Shown here piece by piece: positions 1-7,061 of a stretch of 15,250 nt of DNA. The stretch is from Candidatus Iainarchaeum sp. Its GTDB lineage: Archaea; Iainarchaeota; Iainarchaeia; Iainarchaeales; GCA-2688035. Under the pieces are notes generated by a model, which worked only from the letters and a program-made list of their open reading frames with translations, was not told the origin of the DNA and did no database searches. The DNA lies in the NCBI GenBank assembly GCA_016931555.1, contig JAFGEM010000003.1:1-15250 (forward strand). The letters run 5' to 3'. Each line of letters begins with the position of its first letter. Positions within the stretch are counted from its first letter, which is position 1. A program made the translations under genes and the position numbers.

Positions 1-474
1 GCCGCCACTACTGGTTATCTTGAACAGCATTTGAGTGTAAAGAGGCAGGAAAAGAAAATCAATGATTTTTTTGAATCTAAGGGAACTATTTTTTTAGCAC
101 TTGACAATAGGCGGCTTGTGGGGTTTATTTTTGCAAAGGCACTGGATCTCAAAATACTGCTTCCTGAAAAAATAAAATTAAATTACTCTCTGGAAAGGTC
201 TTTTTATATTTGGGACTTGCACATAAGCAAAGAGTACCGCAGCAGAGGCATTGGAACAATGCTGCTGAATGCAGTGATTAAGGATATTGACAAGGCATTG
301 TTTGATTACTTGTTCATAAGCGCGTGGGAGGGCAATGTGCCTGCTAGTAACTTATACAAAAAAAACGGTTTTGCTTTCTGCGCAGCTCTGAGACAGGAAA
401 AAATCAAGAAAGACAAGAGAGGAAAATTCATTGTAACAAGGCAATTCATGGTTAAAAGCCTCAAAAACACTTAA
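1..474 (+). CDS. GNAT-family N-acetyltransferase, 5' end outside the window
   Basis: The reading frame is open from base 1 to the TAA at 472-474. The TTG at 31 is only the first possible start inside the window, so the gene probably begins upstream and about 158 residues are visible. GNAT enzymes transfer an acetyl group from acetyl-CoA to an amine on a protein or small molecule. The acetyl-CoA binding motif A is clear as RSRGIGTMLLNAV, and the later GNVPASNLYKKNGF stretch is the usual motif B with the Asn/Tyr region of RimI-like proteins. The substrate cannot be read from sequence. The gene runs toward a minus-strand gene, and a TACATAAC motif begins 5 bases after its stop. The family call is firm; RimI-like specificity is only a possibility. 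Confidence 0.85.
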   Translation, partial: AATTGYLEQHLSVKRQEKKINDFFESKGTIFLALDNRRLVGFIFAKALDLKILLPEKIKLNYSLERSFYIWDLHISKEYRSRGIGTMLLNAVIKDIDKALFDYLFISAWEGNVPASNLYKKNGFAFCAALRQEKIKKDKRGKFIVTRQFMVKSLKNT

Positions 475-517
475 ATGTATACATAACAATAATTCGGGTT
501 CTGAATAAACACAGCCC
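475..517. terminator. convergent intergenic region with imperfect hairpin
   Basis: This short gap separates two convergent genes. GGGTTCTG (496-503) can pair with CACAGCCC (510-517) in seven of eight positions, counting one G-T pair, over a six-base loop. On the + strand it is followed by ATTTTTCTCT. A bidirectional terminator is an inference from position and shape. Confidence 0.4.
480..487 (+). repeat. TACATAAC motif, copy 1
   Basis: Exact TACATAAC, 5 bases after the stop of the acetyltransferase gene, in the same orientation as that gene. The surrounding 24 bases match copy 4 (near 11086) at 21 positions, including a shared AATTCGGGTTC downstream. Confidence 0.6.
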
Positions 518-1038
518 TAAATTTTTCTCTGGCCGGTTTTTCTTTTAACGGTCTTGCTTCCAACAAAACCGCCTGCAAGCCCTATTGCAAAATTAATTAC
601 TGCGAGGAAAAATGCGCCAAAACCCACCGAAAAAATAATTATTGACTTGTATTCTTCCAAAGAAAGAGTTGCAAAAAAGTCTCCGCCCTGGGCTATAACT
701 TCATTCATTTGCTCCTGCCATGCGGCATCACTCAACAACAAAAGGGATCCGGCGCTTAAAAGCATTAATGCTAACACGCCAATTGCTGCTCCCACAGCGG
801 GAACAAAAATAATTTCTTTTACCTCGTTTGTTTTTTTTGCGATTAGGTATCCGCTTGGGAGGCAGCCTATAAATGCAGGCAGGAAAAGTGCTATAAAAGA
901 AAAAGCCATTAAGCCAGCTGAAAGCGTTACTTCCCCGTTTGCGGGAACAAAGAGTTCTCCCAAAAAATCCATTGCAGTAAAAAGCACTAGCGTGAGAACG
1001 GCTGCGAGTATAAGTTCTTTCCAAAATTCCCTGAACAT
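517..1038 (-). CDS. four-helix integral membrane protein of unknown function
   Basis: A 173-residue protein with four hydrophobic segments at about residues 8-28, 40-65, 77-102 and 133-160. It has an acidic and polar stretch (about 103-130) between helices 3 and 4 and a basic tail ending in KTVKRKTGQRKI. By the positive-inside rule the tail should be cytoplasmic. I recognise no catalytic motif and do not assign a family with confidence; it resembles small archaeal membrane proteins of the DUF5518 kind only in general layout. It lies 53 bases downstream of the surface-protein gene on the same strand. A weak TATA-like stretch (1061-1068) sits at the usual distance before its ATG, so it may have its own promoter or be read through. 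Confidence 0.75.
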   Translation of the reverse strand: MFREFWKELILAAVLTLVLFTAMDFLGELFVPANGEVTLSAGLMAFSFIALFLPAFIGCLPSGYLIAKKTNEVKEIIFVPAVGAAIGVLALMLLSAGSLLLLSDAAWQEQMNEVIAQGGDFFATLSLEEYKSIIIFSVGFGAFFLAVINFAIGLAGGFVGSKTVKRKTGQRKI

Positions 1039-1060
1039 TCAATAAAATAATGCATAAACC

Positions 1061-1068
1061 CTTATTTT
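1061..1068 (-). promoter_or_regulatory. weak TATA-like element before the 173-residue membrane protein
   Basis: Reads AAAATAAG on the minus strand, 23-30 bases before the ATG at 1038. It is the weakest match to the spacing rule that most genes here follow. Confidence 0.3.
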
Positions 1069-1091
1069 ATTGTTTCTGCGGGCATGCCGAA

Positions 1092-2492
1092 TTATATTTC
1101 GCTGCAATTGCATTGCATATTGCTTTCTATTTCACAGTGCAAGCCAAATCCATCAGCACTTGTTTCTCCTGATTGCTCTAATGCCCCGCAAATCATTTGC
1201 TGTCTCAACCCTTTCGGCAGATTCAAGAGATATGTGTTTACAAGGGAAACAAAATTTTGCACACTGGATTCCAAAGCATTTACTGTTGCTTCCAACAAAT
1301 TCATTTGCTGCTGCAATTCCAAATTCTGCGCCTGCAACTGCACAACCTCGCTTTTCAAATTTTCCACCTCTGCCTCCAACTCACTTGTGTTGGAAATACT
1401 GCAATTAGAATTGTAGTCCTCGGAGATTAAGCCGCAAGAGTATTGGTTACATGCCCCTTCAGTGCAATAGTCGTGGGCATCGTCTGGATAAAGTTTCCAA
1501 TAAAAATACGGTGGAGTTTCCTTCAAAATACAGGTACTGTCAGGACAGTCTCTTGGAAAACCGCATTCATTTGCATTGTCATTAACAAACTCGCACTCAG
1601 CATTTGCAGCATTGCAAGAATCATCAGTGCAAGGGTTTCCGTCATCGCAAGTCTTTTGGCTGCAACTGCAACCAACACTGTCAACGGCTTCTCCTAAAGG
1701 CGTGTCTGGGCATTGATCAGCATCATTAGGGACACCGTCGCCGTCTGAATCAGGGTTTTGGCCATAAGTAACATCGTCAAAATCAATTGTTGCAGGGCTT
1801 GTGGCATTATCTTCTGCATACATGGCTATTTTTGCTACATTTACTTTTAGGACTGCTGTACTTGATATTGTTTCCAAGAGTTCCCCGCTTTCATTGTATA
1901 TGTTCAAGGCTATGTTTGTCCCGTCATAATCTAATTCCAGTTTAAACCAGGTTCCTGTTTTTGCTTCCTGCGATGAAGCTACCCAGTTAAATCCGTCATA
2001 CAATTCAAAATCTCCTTTCCATCCTCTGAATGCTGCGTATGCTATTGCTCTGCCTTCAGCACTTAACAGCATATACACTGCGGTTTGGTTTGCCGAGCTA
2101 GCTCTTAGCCATGTGCTATATTTTCCTGTTCCTATTGGCGTTCCTGGAGTAGAGTATAGTATTCCTTGATGGTCGTAGCTTCCCTGTGTGGTCATTCTTA
2201 ACCCATACACTCCGTTCTTTTTTGCGCTTGCTGATACTGCTGCAGAGCCGCCTTGTGTTACAGACCCTGTCCAAGTCGGATTGTTTGTATAATCTCCATC
2301 CTCAAAATCATCAATTATTGGTGCAGTTGGATCAGTTGAAACAACAGGGAGTTCATTAACAATTAATTCAGGTTGGCTTGTCGTTGCTTCCGTGTTTTGG
2401 TCAAAATTATTGTTTTGGTCTTGTGTAGTGCCAGCAACGCCCCCCACAATTAAAATTAGCGCAATTAGCAAAAAAATTTTTTGAAATTTCAT
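1092..2492 (-). CDS. secreted or cell-surface protein: LamG-like, thrombospondin-3-like, Cys-rich and coiled-coil parts
   Basis: The chosen ATG at 2492 gives 466 residues beginning with a typical signal peptide (MKFQKIFLLIALILIVGGVAG). The open frame extends to 2561, but that would bury the signal peptide, and the TATA-like element at 2515-2522 fits 2492. The order is: a Thr/Gln/Asn-rich linker to about residue 57; a beta-rich region at about 58-244 resembling concanavalin/LamG domains; one calcium-type repeat DSDGDGVPNDADQCPDTP at 248-265; a region with many cysteines at about 261-364, including CDDGNPCTDDSC; a heptad-like coiled coil at about 371-412; and a short tail with further cysteines. 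No C-terminal membrane anchor is visible, so it is probably secreted or held by partners. A role in adhesion or the cell envelope is inference from the domain types. Confidence 0.8.
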   Translation of the reverse strand: MKFQKIFLLIALILIVGGVAGTTQDQNNNFDQNTEATTSQPELIVNELPVVSTDPTAPIIDDFEDGDYTNNPTWTGSVTQGGSAAVSASAKKNGVYGLRMTTQGSYDHQGILYSTPGTPIGTGKYSTWLRASSANQTAVYMLLSAEGRAIAYAAFRGWKGDFELYDGFNWVASSQEAKTGTWFKLELDYDGTNIALNIYNESGELLETISSTAVLKVNVAKIAMYAEDNATSPATIDFDDVTYGQNPDSDGDGVPNDADQCPDTPLGEAVDSVGCSCSQKTCDDGNPCTDDSCNAANAECEFVNDNANECGFPRDCPDSTCILKETPPYFYWKLYPDDAHDYCTEGACNQYSCGLISEDYNSNCSISNTSELEAEVENLKSEVVQLQAQNLELQQQMNLLEATVNALESSVQNFVSLVNTYLLNLPKGLRQQMICGALEQSGETSADGFGLHCEIESNMQCNCSEI

Positions 2493-2514
2493 TAAACCAA
2501 CTCCCAATAAATTA

Positions 2515-2522
2515 GCATAATT
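2515..2522 (-). promoter_or_regulatory. TATA-like element for the surface-protein gene
   Basis: Reads AATTATGC on the minus strand, 23-30 bases before the ATG at 2492. It supports that start over the longer open frame. Confidence 0.4.
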
Positions 2523-2557
2523 TTTAAGGGGAAGGGCGTAAAAACAATTGGATTTAG

Positions 2558-2597
2558 TCAAAAAAACAGTACATTCCTACATAACTTGTTTTTTTGA
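2558..2597. repeat. 11-bp perfect inverted repeat between divergent promoters
   Basis: TCAAAAAAACA (2558-2568) is the exact reverse complement of TGTTTTTTTGA (2587-2597), with an 18-base loop. The loop contains a TACATAAC motif at 2578-2585. It lies between the divergent surface-protein and helicase promoters. It could be a terminator for readthrough, an operator, or the remnant of another transcript. Confidence 0.5.
2578..2585 (+). repeat. TACATAAC motif, copy 2
   Basis: Exact TACATAAC inside the loop of the 2558-2597 inverted repeat, followed by TTGTTTTTTTG. This copy does not follow the end of any gene visible here. Confidence 0.55.
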
Positions 2598-2658
2598 GGC
2601 TGTTTGAAAAATGAAATGTGTAAATTGGTTTCAGGACAATTTGAATTGCTTCAACGAA

Positions 2659-2666
2659 TTTTAATA
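2659..2666 (+). promoter_or_regulatory. TATA-like element for the helicase gene
   Basis: TTTTAATA, 23-30 bases before the ATG at 2689. It implies a leaderless transcript and favours 2689 over the TTG at 2686. Confidence 0.5.
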
Positions 2667-2688
2667 CTTTTCAGAGTTTAATCTTTTG

Positions 2689-4737
2689 ATGCAGCACGAG
2701 CCCGATAAACTGAAGAAATTCCTTGGTTTTTTCCCGTATTCAGAATTCAAGCCCTCGCAACTCCCTGTAATGGAATTTGTTTCAAATGTCGTTGAAAAAA
2801 AAGGCATTGGCTTGGTTGAAGCCTATTGCGGCTTTGGAAAAACAATTTCTACGCTTGCCCCTGTTTTTGAGGCAGGAAAAAAAGTGCTTTTGCTTTCTCC
2901 GACTCATACTGCGAGAAATGCGGGAATTGCAGAGGCTTTGAGAATAAACAAGGTTAACGGCAAAAAACTCATGGTTGCGGATTTGCGCTCCAAATCACAC
3001 ATGTGCTTTATGTTTCCACACTCGCGGTTTAGCTATGAGGCCTGCTGGAGATTCAGAAAATTCAAGGAATGCGATTTTTTCAAATCAACTTATTACGGGA
3101 AAGAACTCTCTAAAAAAGCCAAGAAAGCAATTGCCGAGGCAGAAGCCCTTGTTTTTTACAATCCTGAAAAATTTTTTCCGGAAAATAACATTAAAAAAGA
3201 ACCCAATTTTTTTAGGGAAGTTGAAAAAATTTCGCGGGAAAATAACGTGTGTTTTTACGAAATAATGAAACAAATCATCCAAAAAGCAGATCTAGTTGTT
3301 TTGGATTACTACTGGTGCTTTACAGAACTATTTGCCTCGCTTAAAGCACTGATAAACCCAAAAGACTTTGTGTTATTGATTGATGAAGCAGACTTGCTGG
3401 TTGACAGGCTTTACAACAGCCTTCACACTAAACTGGCCTTTCAGGGAGTAAAAGATTTGGTTAGCCAGCTAAAGCAAATTCTAAAAGACGAAGAAGAACT
3501 GGATAAAGAAAAACATATGCTGAAAAGAATTCTAAAAGACATGGAGCCTGATAACAAGAAAAGTGCATCGGATGGCAAGAGCACTTTGAATGAAGCAGAT
3601 CTAGAATTTTTAAAAGAATTTTCCAGCCACACTGTTAAACTTCTGCAATTTCTTCCGCCAAAAAAACCACTTTTGCCGGAAAAAATAATGTGGGAGTATA
3701 TTCACGGATTTGAGAAAAGCACACAATCAAATGATTTGAAAACTCCAATTGCGTTTGATGATATTGTCAAAAACATTGAAAGAATAACAAACTTAATTGA
3801 CTCCGACAATGGCTCTGAAAAGGCAAGATTCCGGCCTGATTTATTCTTAAAAAGGCTCAGCCAAATACGGGGCTCGGAACAGCACATTACGTTTATTTCT
3901 GAATCACAGGAAATTTTTATCAAGCCGTTTGAAATAAAATGCGAAATACTTTCAAGCGGATTAACCGCAGCTGAAACACTAAAACAATTTTACAGTGCAA
4001 TATTGTTCTCGGCAACAATTGGAGACGAAAACCTGTTTATGGAAGAATTTGGTTTGGACAGCAAGACAAGTGTCTTTAAGCTCAGCCGCATGCCGCATGA
4101 AAACCTTACGCTCATAATTGACACAGAATTGGATTCAACATTCAGCAATCGAACAGCTAATGCCCCAAAATACGCGTCAAAAGTCAAACTATTATTGGAA
4201 ACAGATTCCTCGCTATTAGTAAGCTGCTGCAACCAATTCGAAACAAACCAAATAATCAAAGCAATTCCGGAAATAGAAAACGCAACAGACAAAGAAAACC
4301 TCGACGCAGGCAAACCATACGCGCTAAACATCCGCACAAAACACGCGAGGAGCACAAACAAAGCAAGCAAAGTAAGAAACTGCATTGTAATGGGCCTCCC
4401 CCTTCCGGACTACTCTGACTTTTATTTCAAGCAGAGAAAAAATTATTTGGAAGAAAAATACGGCAAAAAACACACGGGAAAACTAATCAACAGAAAAGCA
4501 GTAGACATTGCAGTGCAATTGCTCGGGCGCATTACACGCGACCTAAAAAACCCAAAAGCACTAATCCTCGCAGACAAACGCTACAAAAACGATTACTTCC
4601 TCCAAGACTTTTATTATAAAATAATCCCAAAATACCTAAAACCATACATTCAATTCGCAAGCAACAACAAAGAACTCAAAACACAAGTGCAGGGCTTCTG
4701 GAAAAAAGTACGCCCCAAACCACGAATTGCTGCATAA
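2689..4737 (+). CDS. XPD/Rad3-like superfamily 2 DNA helicase with iron-sulphur cysteines
   Basis: A 682-residue protein from the ATG at 2689; the TTG just before it is less likely. XPD-family enzymes unwind DNA 5' to 3' using ATP and need a 4Fe-4S cluster. Visible here are the Walker A AYCGFGKT (residues 45-52), SPTHTARN (70-77, motif Ia), the Walker B box DEAD (232-235), FSATIG (440-445, motif III) and QLLGRITRD (610-618, motif VI). Cysteines 106, 119, 128 and 188 sit between motifs Ia and II, and the fourth precedes ADLVVLDYYW, as in XPD. Two things are odd. The Walker A has CGFGKT where XPD usually has a TGTGKT-like loop. The expected EGIDF-type motif V is not recognisable; ARSTNKAS (553-560) stands before the VMGLPLP strand instead. 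It is a single gene with its own promoter. It is probably a DNA-repair helicase of a divergent archaeal subfamily; the exact role is not known. Confidence 0.88.
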   Translation: MQHEPDKLKKFLGFFPYSEFKPSQLPVMEFVSNVVEKKGIGLVEAYCGFGKTISTLAPVFEAGKKVLLLSPTHTARNAGIAEALRINKVNGKKLMVADLRSKSHMCFMFPHSRFSYEACWRFRKFKECDFFKSTYYGKELSKKAKKAIAEAEALVFYNPEKFFPENNIKKEPNFFREVEKISRENNVCFYEIMKQIIQKADLVVLDYYWCFTELFASLKALINPKDFVLLIDEADLLVDRLYNSLHTKLAFQGVKDLVSQLKQILKDEEELDKEKHMLKRILKDMEPDNKKSASDGKSTLNEADLEFLKEFSSHTVKLLQFLPPKKPLLPEKIMWEYIHGFEKSTQSNDLKTPIAFDDIVKNIERITNLIDSDNGSEKARFRPDLFLKRLSQIRGSEQHITFISESQEIFIKPFEIKCEILSSGLTAAETLKQFYSAILFSATIGDENLFMEEFGLDSKTSVFKLSRMPHENLTLIIDTELDSTFSNRTANAPKYASKVKLLLETDSSLLVSCCNQFETNQIIKAIPEIENATDKENLDAGKPYALNIRTKHARSTNKASKVRNCIVMGLPLPDYSDFYFKQRKNYLEEKYGKKHTGKLINRKAVDIAVQLLGRITRDLKNPKALILADKRYKNDYFLQDFYYKIIPKYLKPYIQFASNNKELKTQVQGFWKKVRPKPRIAA

Positions 4738-4745
4738 CAGTCGGT

Positions 4746-4753
4746 GTTAAATT
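4746..4753 (+). promoter_or_regulatory. TATA-like element for the gene at 4776
   Basis: GTTAAATT, 23-30 bases before the ATG at 4776. It supports that start over the GTG at 4761. Confidence 0.45.
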
Positions 4754-4775
4754 GTTTTAAGTGCCTTCGTTTCTT

Positions 4776-5384
4776 ATGAATGAAGTAAAATTCAACAGGG
4801 TTTTTGAGTGGAAAAAAGGCGATAAATTTCAGGGTTGGCAGGTACCCAACAACTGGAAGGTGCAAACAGACTTTGTTTTTACCCCAAATTTTGTTGAACA
4901 GGCTAAAAAAGAAAATATTGATTTGAAAAAGCTTGCCTTTAGCTCTGCGTGGAAGCATCACTTGATTGAGGATAATATTATGGATCCCGCAACCTTAAAG
5001 CCCATCTTGCAAGTTAAGCACGTTACTGCCAGGTTTGTCTCTTTAAGGCGCGGCGGTGTTTTATCCGAAGAAACAGTCAACGGCCTAGCAAAAGCTGTTT
5101 TTCATTTTTTTGTCGATCCCGTTCGAGAGGGGTTGAACAAAAAATACCGTGAGGAAAAAGACCTGCAAGCTAGGAAAAACCAAGAAAAGAACCAACGCCC
5201 CGGAGGCAAAAACATTGATTATGGCTGTGTACTGCCTGGGGTTACTCTGGAATTTTATGTGAAGGAATATCCTGATATGCATACTAACTCGCGCAAAAGA
5301 TTTCATGCAGGAAAGTTCAATATAGAAAGCGTTCGCCCCAAAAAATCTGCGAGATCAAACCCAACAAGTTTTAATAATTCTTAG
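4776..5384 (+). CDS. hypothetical protein, 202 residues
   Basis: I do not recognise this protein. The start at 4776 is chosen because the TATA-like box at 4746-4753 has the spacing used across the window; the frame is open from a GTG at 4761. It is soluble, with no signal peptide or membrane helix. It begins with an aromatic-rich stretch (FEWKKGDKFQGWQVPNNW) and has a helical middle with a histidine pair in SAWKHHLIED. A charged segment rich in Lys, Glu, Gln and Asn follows (about residues 125-145), then a basic Ser/Asn-rich tail that looks disordered. The only cysteine is in DYGCVLPG. It stands between the helicase and the radical SAM gene on the same strand, but each of those has its own promoter, so shared function is not implied. 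Confidence 0.75.
   Translation: MNEVKFNRVFEWKKGDKFQGWQVPNNWKVQTDFVFTPNFVEQAKKENIDLKKLAFSSAWKHHLIEDNIMDPATLKPILQVKHVTARFVSLRRGGVLSEETVNGLAKAVFHFFVDPVREGLNKKYREEKDLQARKNQEKNQRPGGKNIDYGCVLPGVTLEFYVKEYPDMHTNSRKRFHAGKFNIESVRPKKSARSNPTSFNNS
5369..5376 (+). promoter_or_regulatory. TATA-like element for the radical SAM gene
   Basis: TTTTAATA, 22-29 bases before the ATG at 5398. It lies inside the 3' end of the preceding coding sequence. Confidence 0.45.
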
Positions 5385-5397
5385 CCAACTTTTTATC

Positions 5398-6405
5398 ATG
5401 CAAGTTTCTAAAGAAAGCTATTTTGGCTTGGGTCGAGTGCCAATTGGAATAGGCGCTGTAATAAACGGCTGGAATATTTCTGAAAAAGATTTTCACAATC
5501 CTGATACTTTGAATGTTGTTGATTTTAGGGGCCTGACTACTGCTTGTGCTTGGGATTGTTTTCATTGTTTTACTGGTAAGCTTGAAAAAAATTTGACTTT
5601 AGAGGAAATCAAAAGAATTATTGGTGAGGCTGCTGAGTTAAAGGCAAAGGCAATTAATTTTTTGGGGGAGGGCGAGCCTACGCTTGACAAGGATTTTTTT
5701 GAAGTAATTGAATATGCTGCTGCTAAGGGAGTGCAGGCTGTTGTTTTTACTGATGCTGCAACAAAAATGCGCGATAAAAAGTTTGTGGAAAGGGTTTTTG
5801 AGAGCGGTGCAAGTGTTTGCCCAAAGTGCGACAGCCTTTGGAATGCGGAATACCAAAATTGGGTTGTTGGAGACAAAGAGGAAAAGTTTTTTGGGCAGAG
5901 AAAGCAGGCACTGGAACTTTTGATGGAAACTGGTTTTAATGCGCCTGCTGAGGACGGAACAACACGCCTTGGTTTTGACATGGTTCTTTCTAAGCGGAAT
6001 TTTCACGAGGTTGAAAAAACACTGCGTTTTTGCAGGGAGAACAATCTTTTCATTTGCTTTACTACTTTTTTGCCTGCAGGCCGAAGCGCTAAGCAGGATT
6101 TTGCAAAAGACCTTGTTCTTTCTCAGGAAGAGCTTCAGCAAGTGCGTGACACAGTAAAAAAAATTGACTGGGAAGAATACAATTTTCATCACGTTGTCCA
6201 GAATAATTTTGCAACAATGTCCTGCGTAGAATTAATGCAGATATTCGGCGATGGTTCAGTAAGCCCGTATCCGGGAAACGAAACGCGCATTGGCAACATT
6301 CGCGACAATACAATAAAAGAGCTCTATGAAAAAATTCTTGAAAAATACCCAAAACACAATTTAGAAACATTCGACGGAAACTGCTTGTACAGGCCAAGAA
6401 TGTGA
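5398..6405 (+). CDS. radical SAM enzyme of unknown substrate
   Basis: A 335-residue protein. Cysteines 50, 54 and 57 in CAWDCFHC form the CxxxCxxC motif that binds the 4Fe-4S cluster for cleaving S-adenosylmethionine to a radical. FLGEGEPTLD (88-97) is the glycine-rich SAM-contact strand (GGEP-like) that follows in this fold. A C-terminal part with DGSVSPYPGNETRIGNIRDN resembles the region after the barrel in MoaA/PqqE/SPASM-type enzymes. Only scattered extra cysteines are present (141, 144, 276, 329), so a complete SPASM auxiliary-cluster set is not obvious. Cys141-Pro-Lys-Cys144 could bind metal. No substrate peptide or partner is visible next door. It is transcribed from its own promoter, whose TATA-like box overlaps the end of the preceding gene. 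Family firm, substrate unknown. Confidence 0.9.
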   Translation: MQVSKESYFGLGRVPIGIGAVINGWNISEKDFHNPDTLNVVDFRGLTTACAWDCFHCFTGKLEKNLTLEEIKRIIGEAAELKAKAINFLGEGEPTLDKDFFEVIEYAAAKGVQAVVFTDAATKMRDKKFVERVFESGASVCPKCDSLWNAEYQNWVVGDKEEKFFGQRKQALELLMETGFNAPAEDGTTRLGFDMVLSKRNFHEVEKTLRFCRENNLFICFTTFLPAGRSAKQDFAKDLVLSQEELQQVRDTVKKIDWEEYNFHHVVQNNFATMSCVELMQIFGDGSVSPYPGNETRIGNIRDNTIKELYEKILEKYPKHNLETFDGNCLYRPRM

Positions 6406-6426
6406 CAATCGCCGAAACAAACGAAT

Positions 6427-6459
6427 TCTTTAAATTCTCTAATTTTTGATTATTATTTA
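6427..6459 (+). terminator. T-rich tract after the radical SAM gene
   Basis: T-rich stretches (TTCTTTAAATTCTCT, then AATTTTTG and TTATTATTT) lie 20-55 bases after the stop and before the next promoter. This fits the U-tract signal that ends archaeal transcripts; no strong hairpin is seen. Confidence 0.3.
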
Positions 6460-6468
6460 GGAATATAA

Positions 6469-6476
6469 TTAAATAC
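6469..6476 (+). promoter_or_regulatory. TATA-like element for the toxin-antitoxin operon
   Basis: TTAAATAC, 23-30 bases before the ATG at 6499. An overlapping TATAATTA begins at 6464. Confidence 0.45.
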
Positions 6477-6498
6477 TATAGTGAGTTATATGTTTGAT

Positions 6499-6717
6499 AT
6501 GGATACTACTATTCAGGTTAGTAAGGATTTGAGGGAAGAATTGCAGAAGCGCAAGCGCCACAGCAAGGAATCTTACGAGGATGTTATTTGGGATTTGATA
6601 GAGGATACTATGGAGCTTTCAGAGGAAACATTAAAGGAAATTGAACAGTCGCGGAAAGAGATTAAAGAGGGCAAAGTAATTCCTTTTGAGAAACTCAAAA
6701 AAGAATTGGGATTGTGA
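6499..6717 (+). CDS. RelB-like antitoxin of a type II toxin-antitoxin pair
   Basis: A 72-residue acidic helical protein beginning MDTTIQVSKDLREELQKRK, the short strand and helix of archaeal RelB/VapB-type DNA-binding antitoxins. An amphipathic, Glu/Lys-rich C-terminal part follows that would wrap the toxin. Possible starts are GTG 6481, ATG 6490 and ATG 6499. I prefer 6499 because the TATA-like box at 6469-6476 then has the spacing seen for neighbouring genes and because family members begin close to the TTIQVS strand. The stop TGA directly abuts the toxin's ATG, so the two are co-translated. Antitoxins of this type usually repress their own promoter; no clear operator repeat was seen. Confidence 0.8.
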   Translation: MDTTIQVSKDLREELQKRKRHSKESYEDVIWDLIEDTMELSEETLKEIEQSRKEIKEGKVIPFEKLKKELGL

Positions 6718-6972
6718 ATGTACTCAATTCTTTTTACTCCTACTTCAAAGCGCGCGTTTCTTAAGCTTGAGAAGACAGTGCAAACGCGCATTGCAGCAGT
6801 TCTAGGGCGTGTGTGCATTCGCCCGGAGCATTTTTTCAAACGGCTTGTTGGTGTTAAATCTTACAGTTTGCGCGTTGGAGACTACAGAGTAATCGCAGAC
6901 ATACAACACAACCAGCTAATAATTCTTGTTATTCAAATAGCCCATAGGAAAAAAGTTTACAACAAACCCTAA
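6718..6972 (+). CDS. RelE/ParE-family toxin
   Basis: An 84-residue basic protein whose ATG follows the antitoxin stop with no gap. The C-terminal half is characteristic of the RelE fold: LRVGDYRVIADI (residues 51-62) followed by a strand and AHRKKVY (75-81). Arg52, Arg57, Arg77 and Tyr81 sit where RelE-type toxins carry conserved basic and aromatic residues. RelE relatives cut mRNA at the ribosome, while ParE relatives poison gyrase. The sequence looks more RelE-like, but activity cannot be read directly. The gene appears intact. A structured region with a TACATAAC motif follows within a few bases of the stop. Confidence 0.88.
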   Translation: MYSILFTPTSKRAFLKLEKTVQTRIAAVLGRVCIRPEHFFKRLVGVKSYSLRVGDYRVIADIQHNQLIILVIQIAHRKKVYNKP

Positions 6973-7030
6973 CTGCTACATAACCTATTGTTTGGTTTCG
7001 AACAATCACTGCTCCCTAAAAAGCAGTTAG
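6969..7030 (+). repeat. nested hairpins after the toxin gene
   Basis: CTAACTGCT (6969-6977) is the exact reverse complement of AGCAGTTAG (7022-7030). Inside, ATTGTT (6987-6992) pairs with AACAAT (7001-7006) over an eight-base loop. ACTGCT also occurs at 7008-7013, so AGCAGT at 7022-7027 could instead form a close hairpin with it. The element begins at the toxin's stop and ends at the next gene's TATA-like box. Terminator-like or recombination-site-like roles are both possible. Confidence 0.55.
6977..6984 (+). repeat. TACATAAC motif, copy 3
   Basis: Exact TACATAAC, 4 bases after the stop of the RelE-like gene, in gene orientation, followed by CTATTGTTTGGTTTCG. Confidence 0.6.
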
Positions 7031-7031
7031 A

Positions 7032-7039
7032 ATTAAATT
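7032..7039 (+). promoter_or_regulatory. TATA-like element for the gene at 7062
   Basis: ATTAAATT, 23-30 bases before the ATG at 7062, directly after the hairpin region. Confidence 0.5.
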
Positions 7040-7061
7040 GTTTTGAGCACTATTTTTTAGC

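Noticed and set aside
554..1045. A 163-codon + strand open frame opposite the four-helix membrane protein
   Set aside because: It is the antisense shadow of the minus-strand gene, whose product has clean membrane helices; the + product is low in pattern and rich in Lys, Ser and Pro.
6992..7003. tRNA T-arm-like GGTTTCGAAC after the toxin gene
   Set aside because: No acceptor, D or anticodon arm can be drawn around it.
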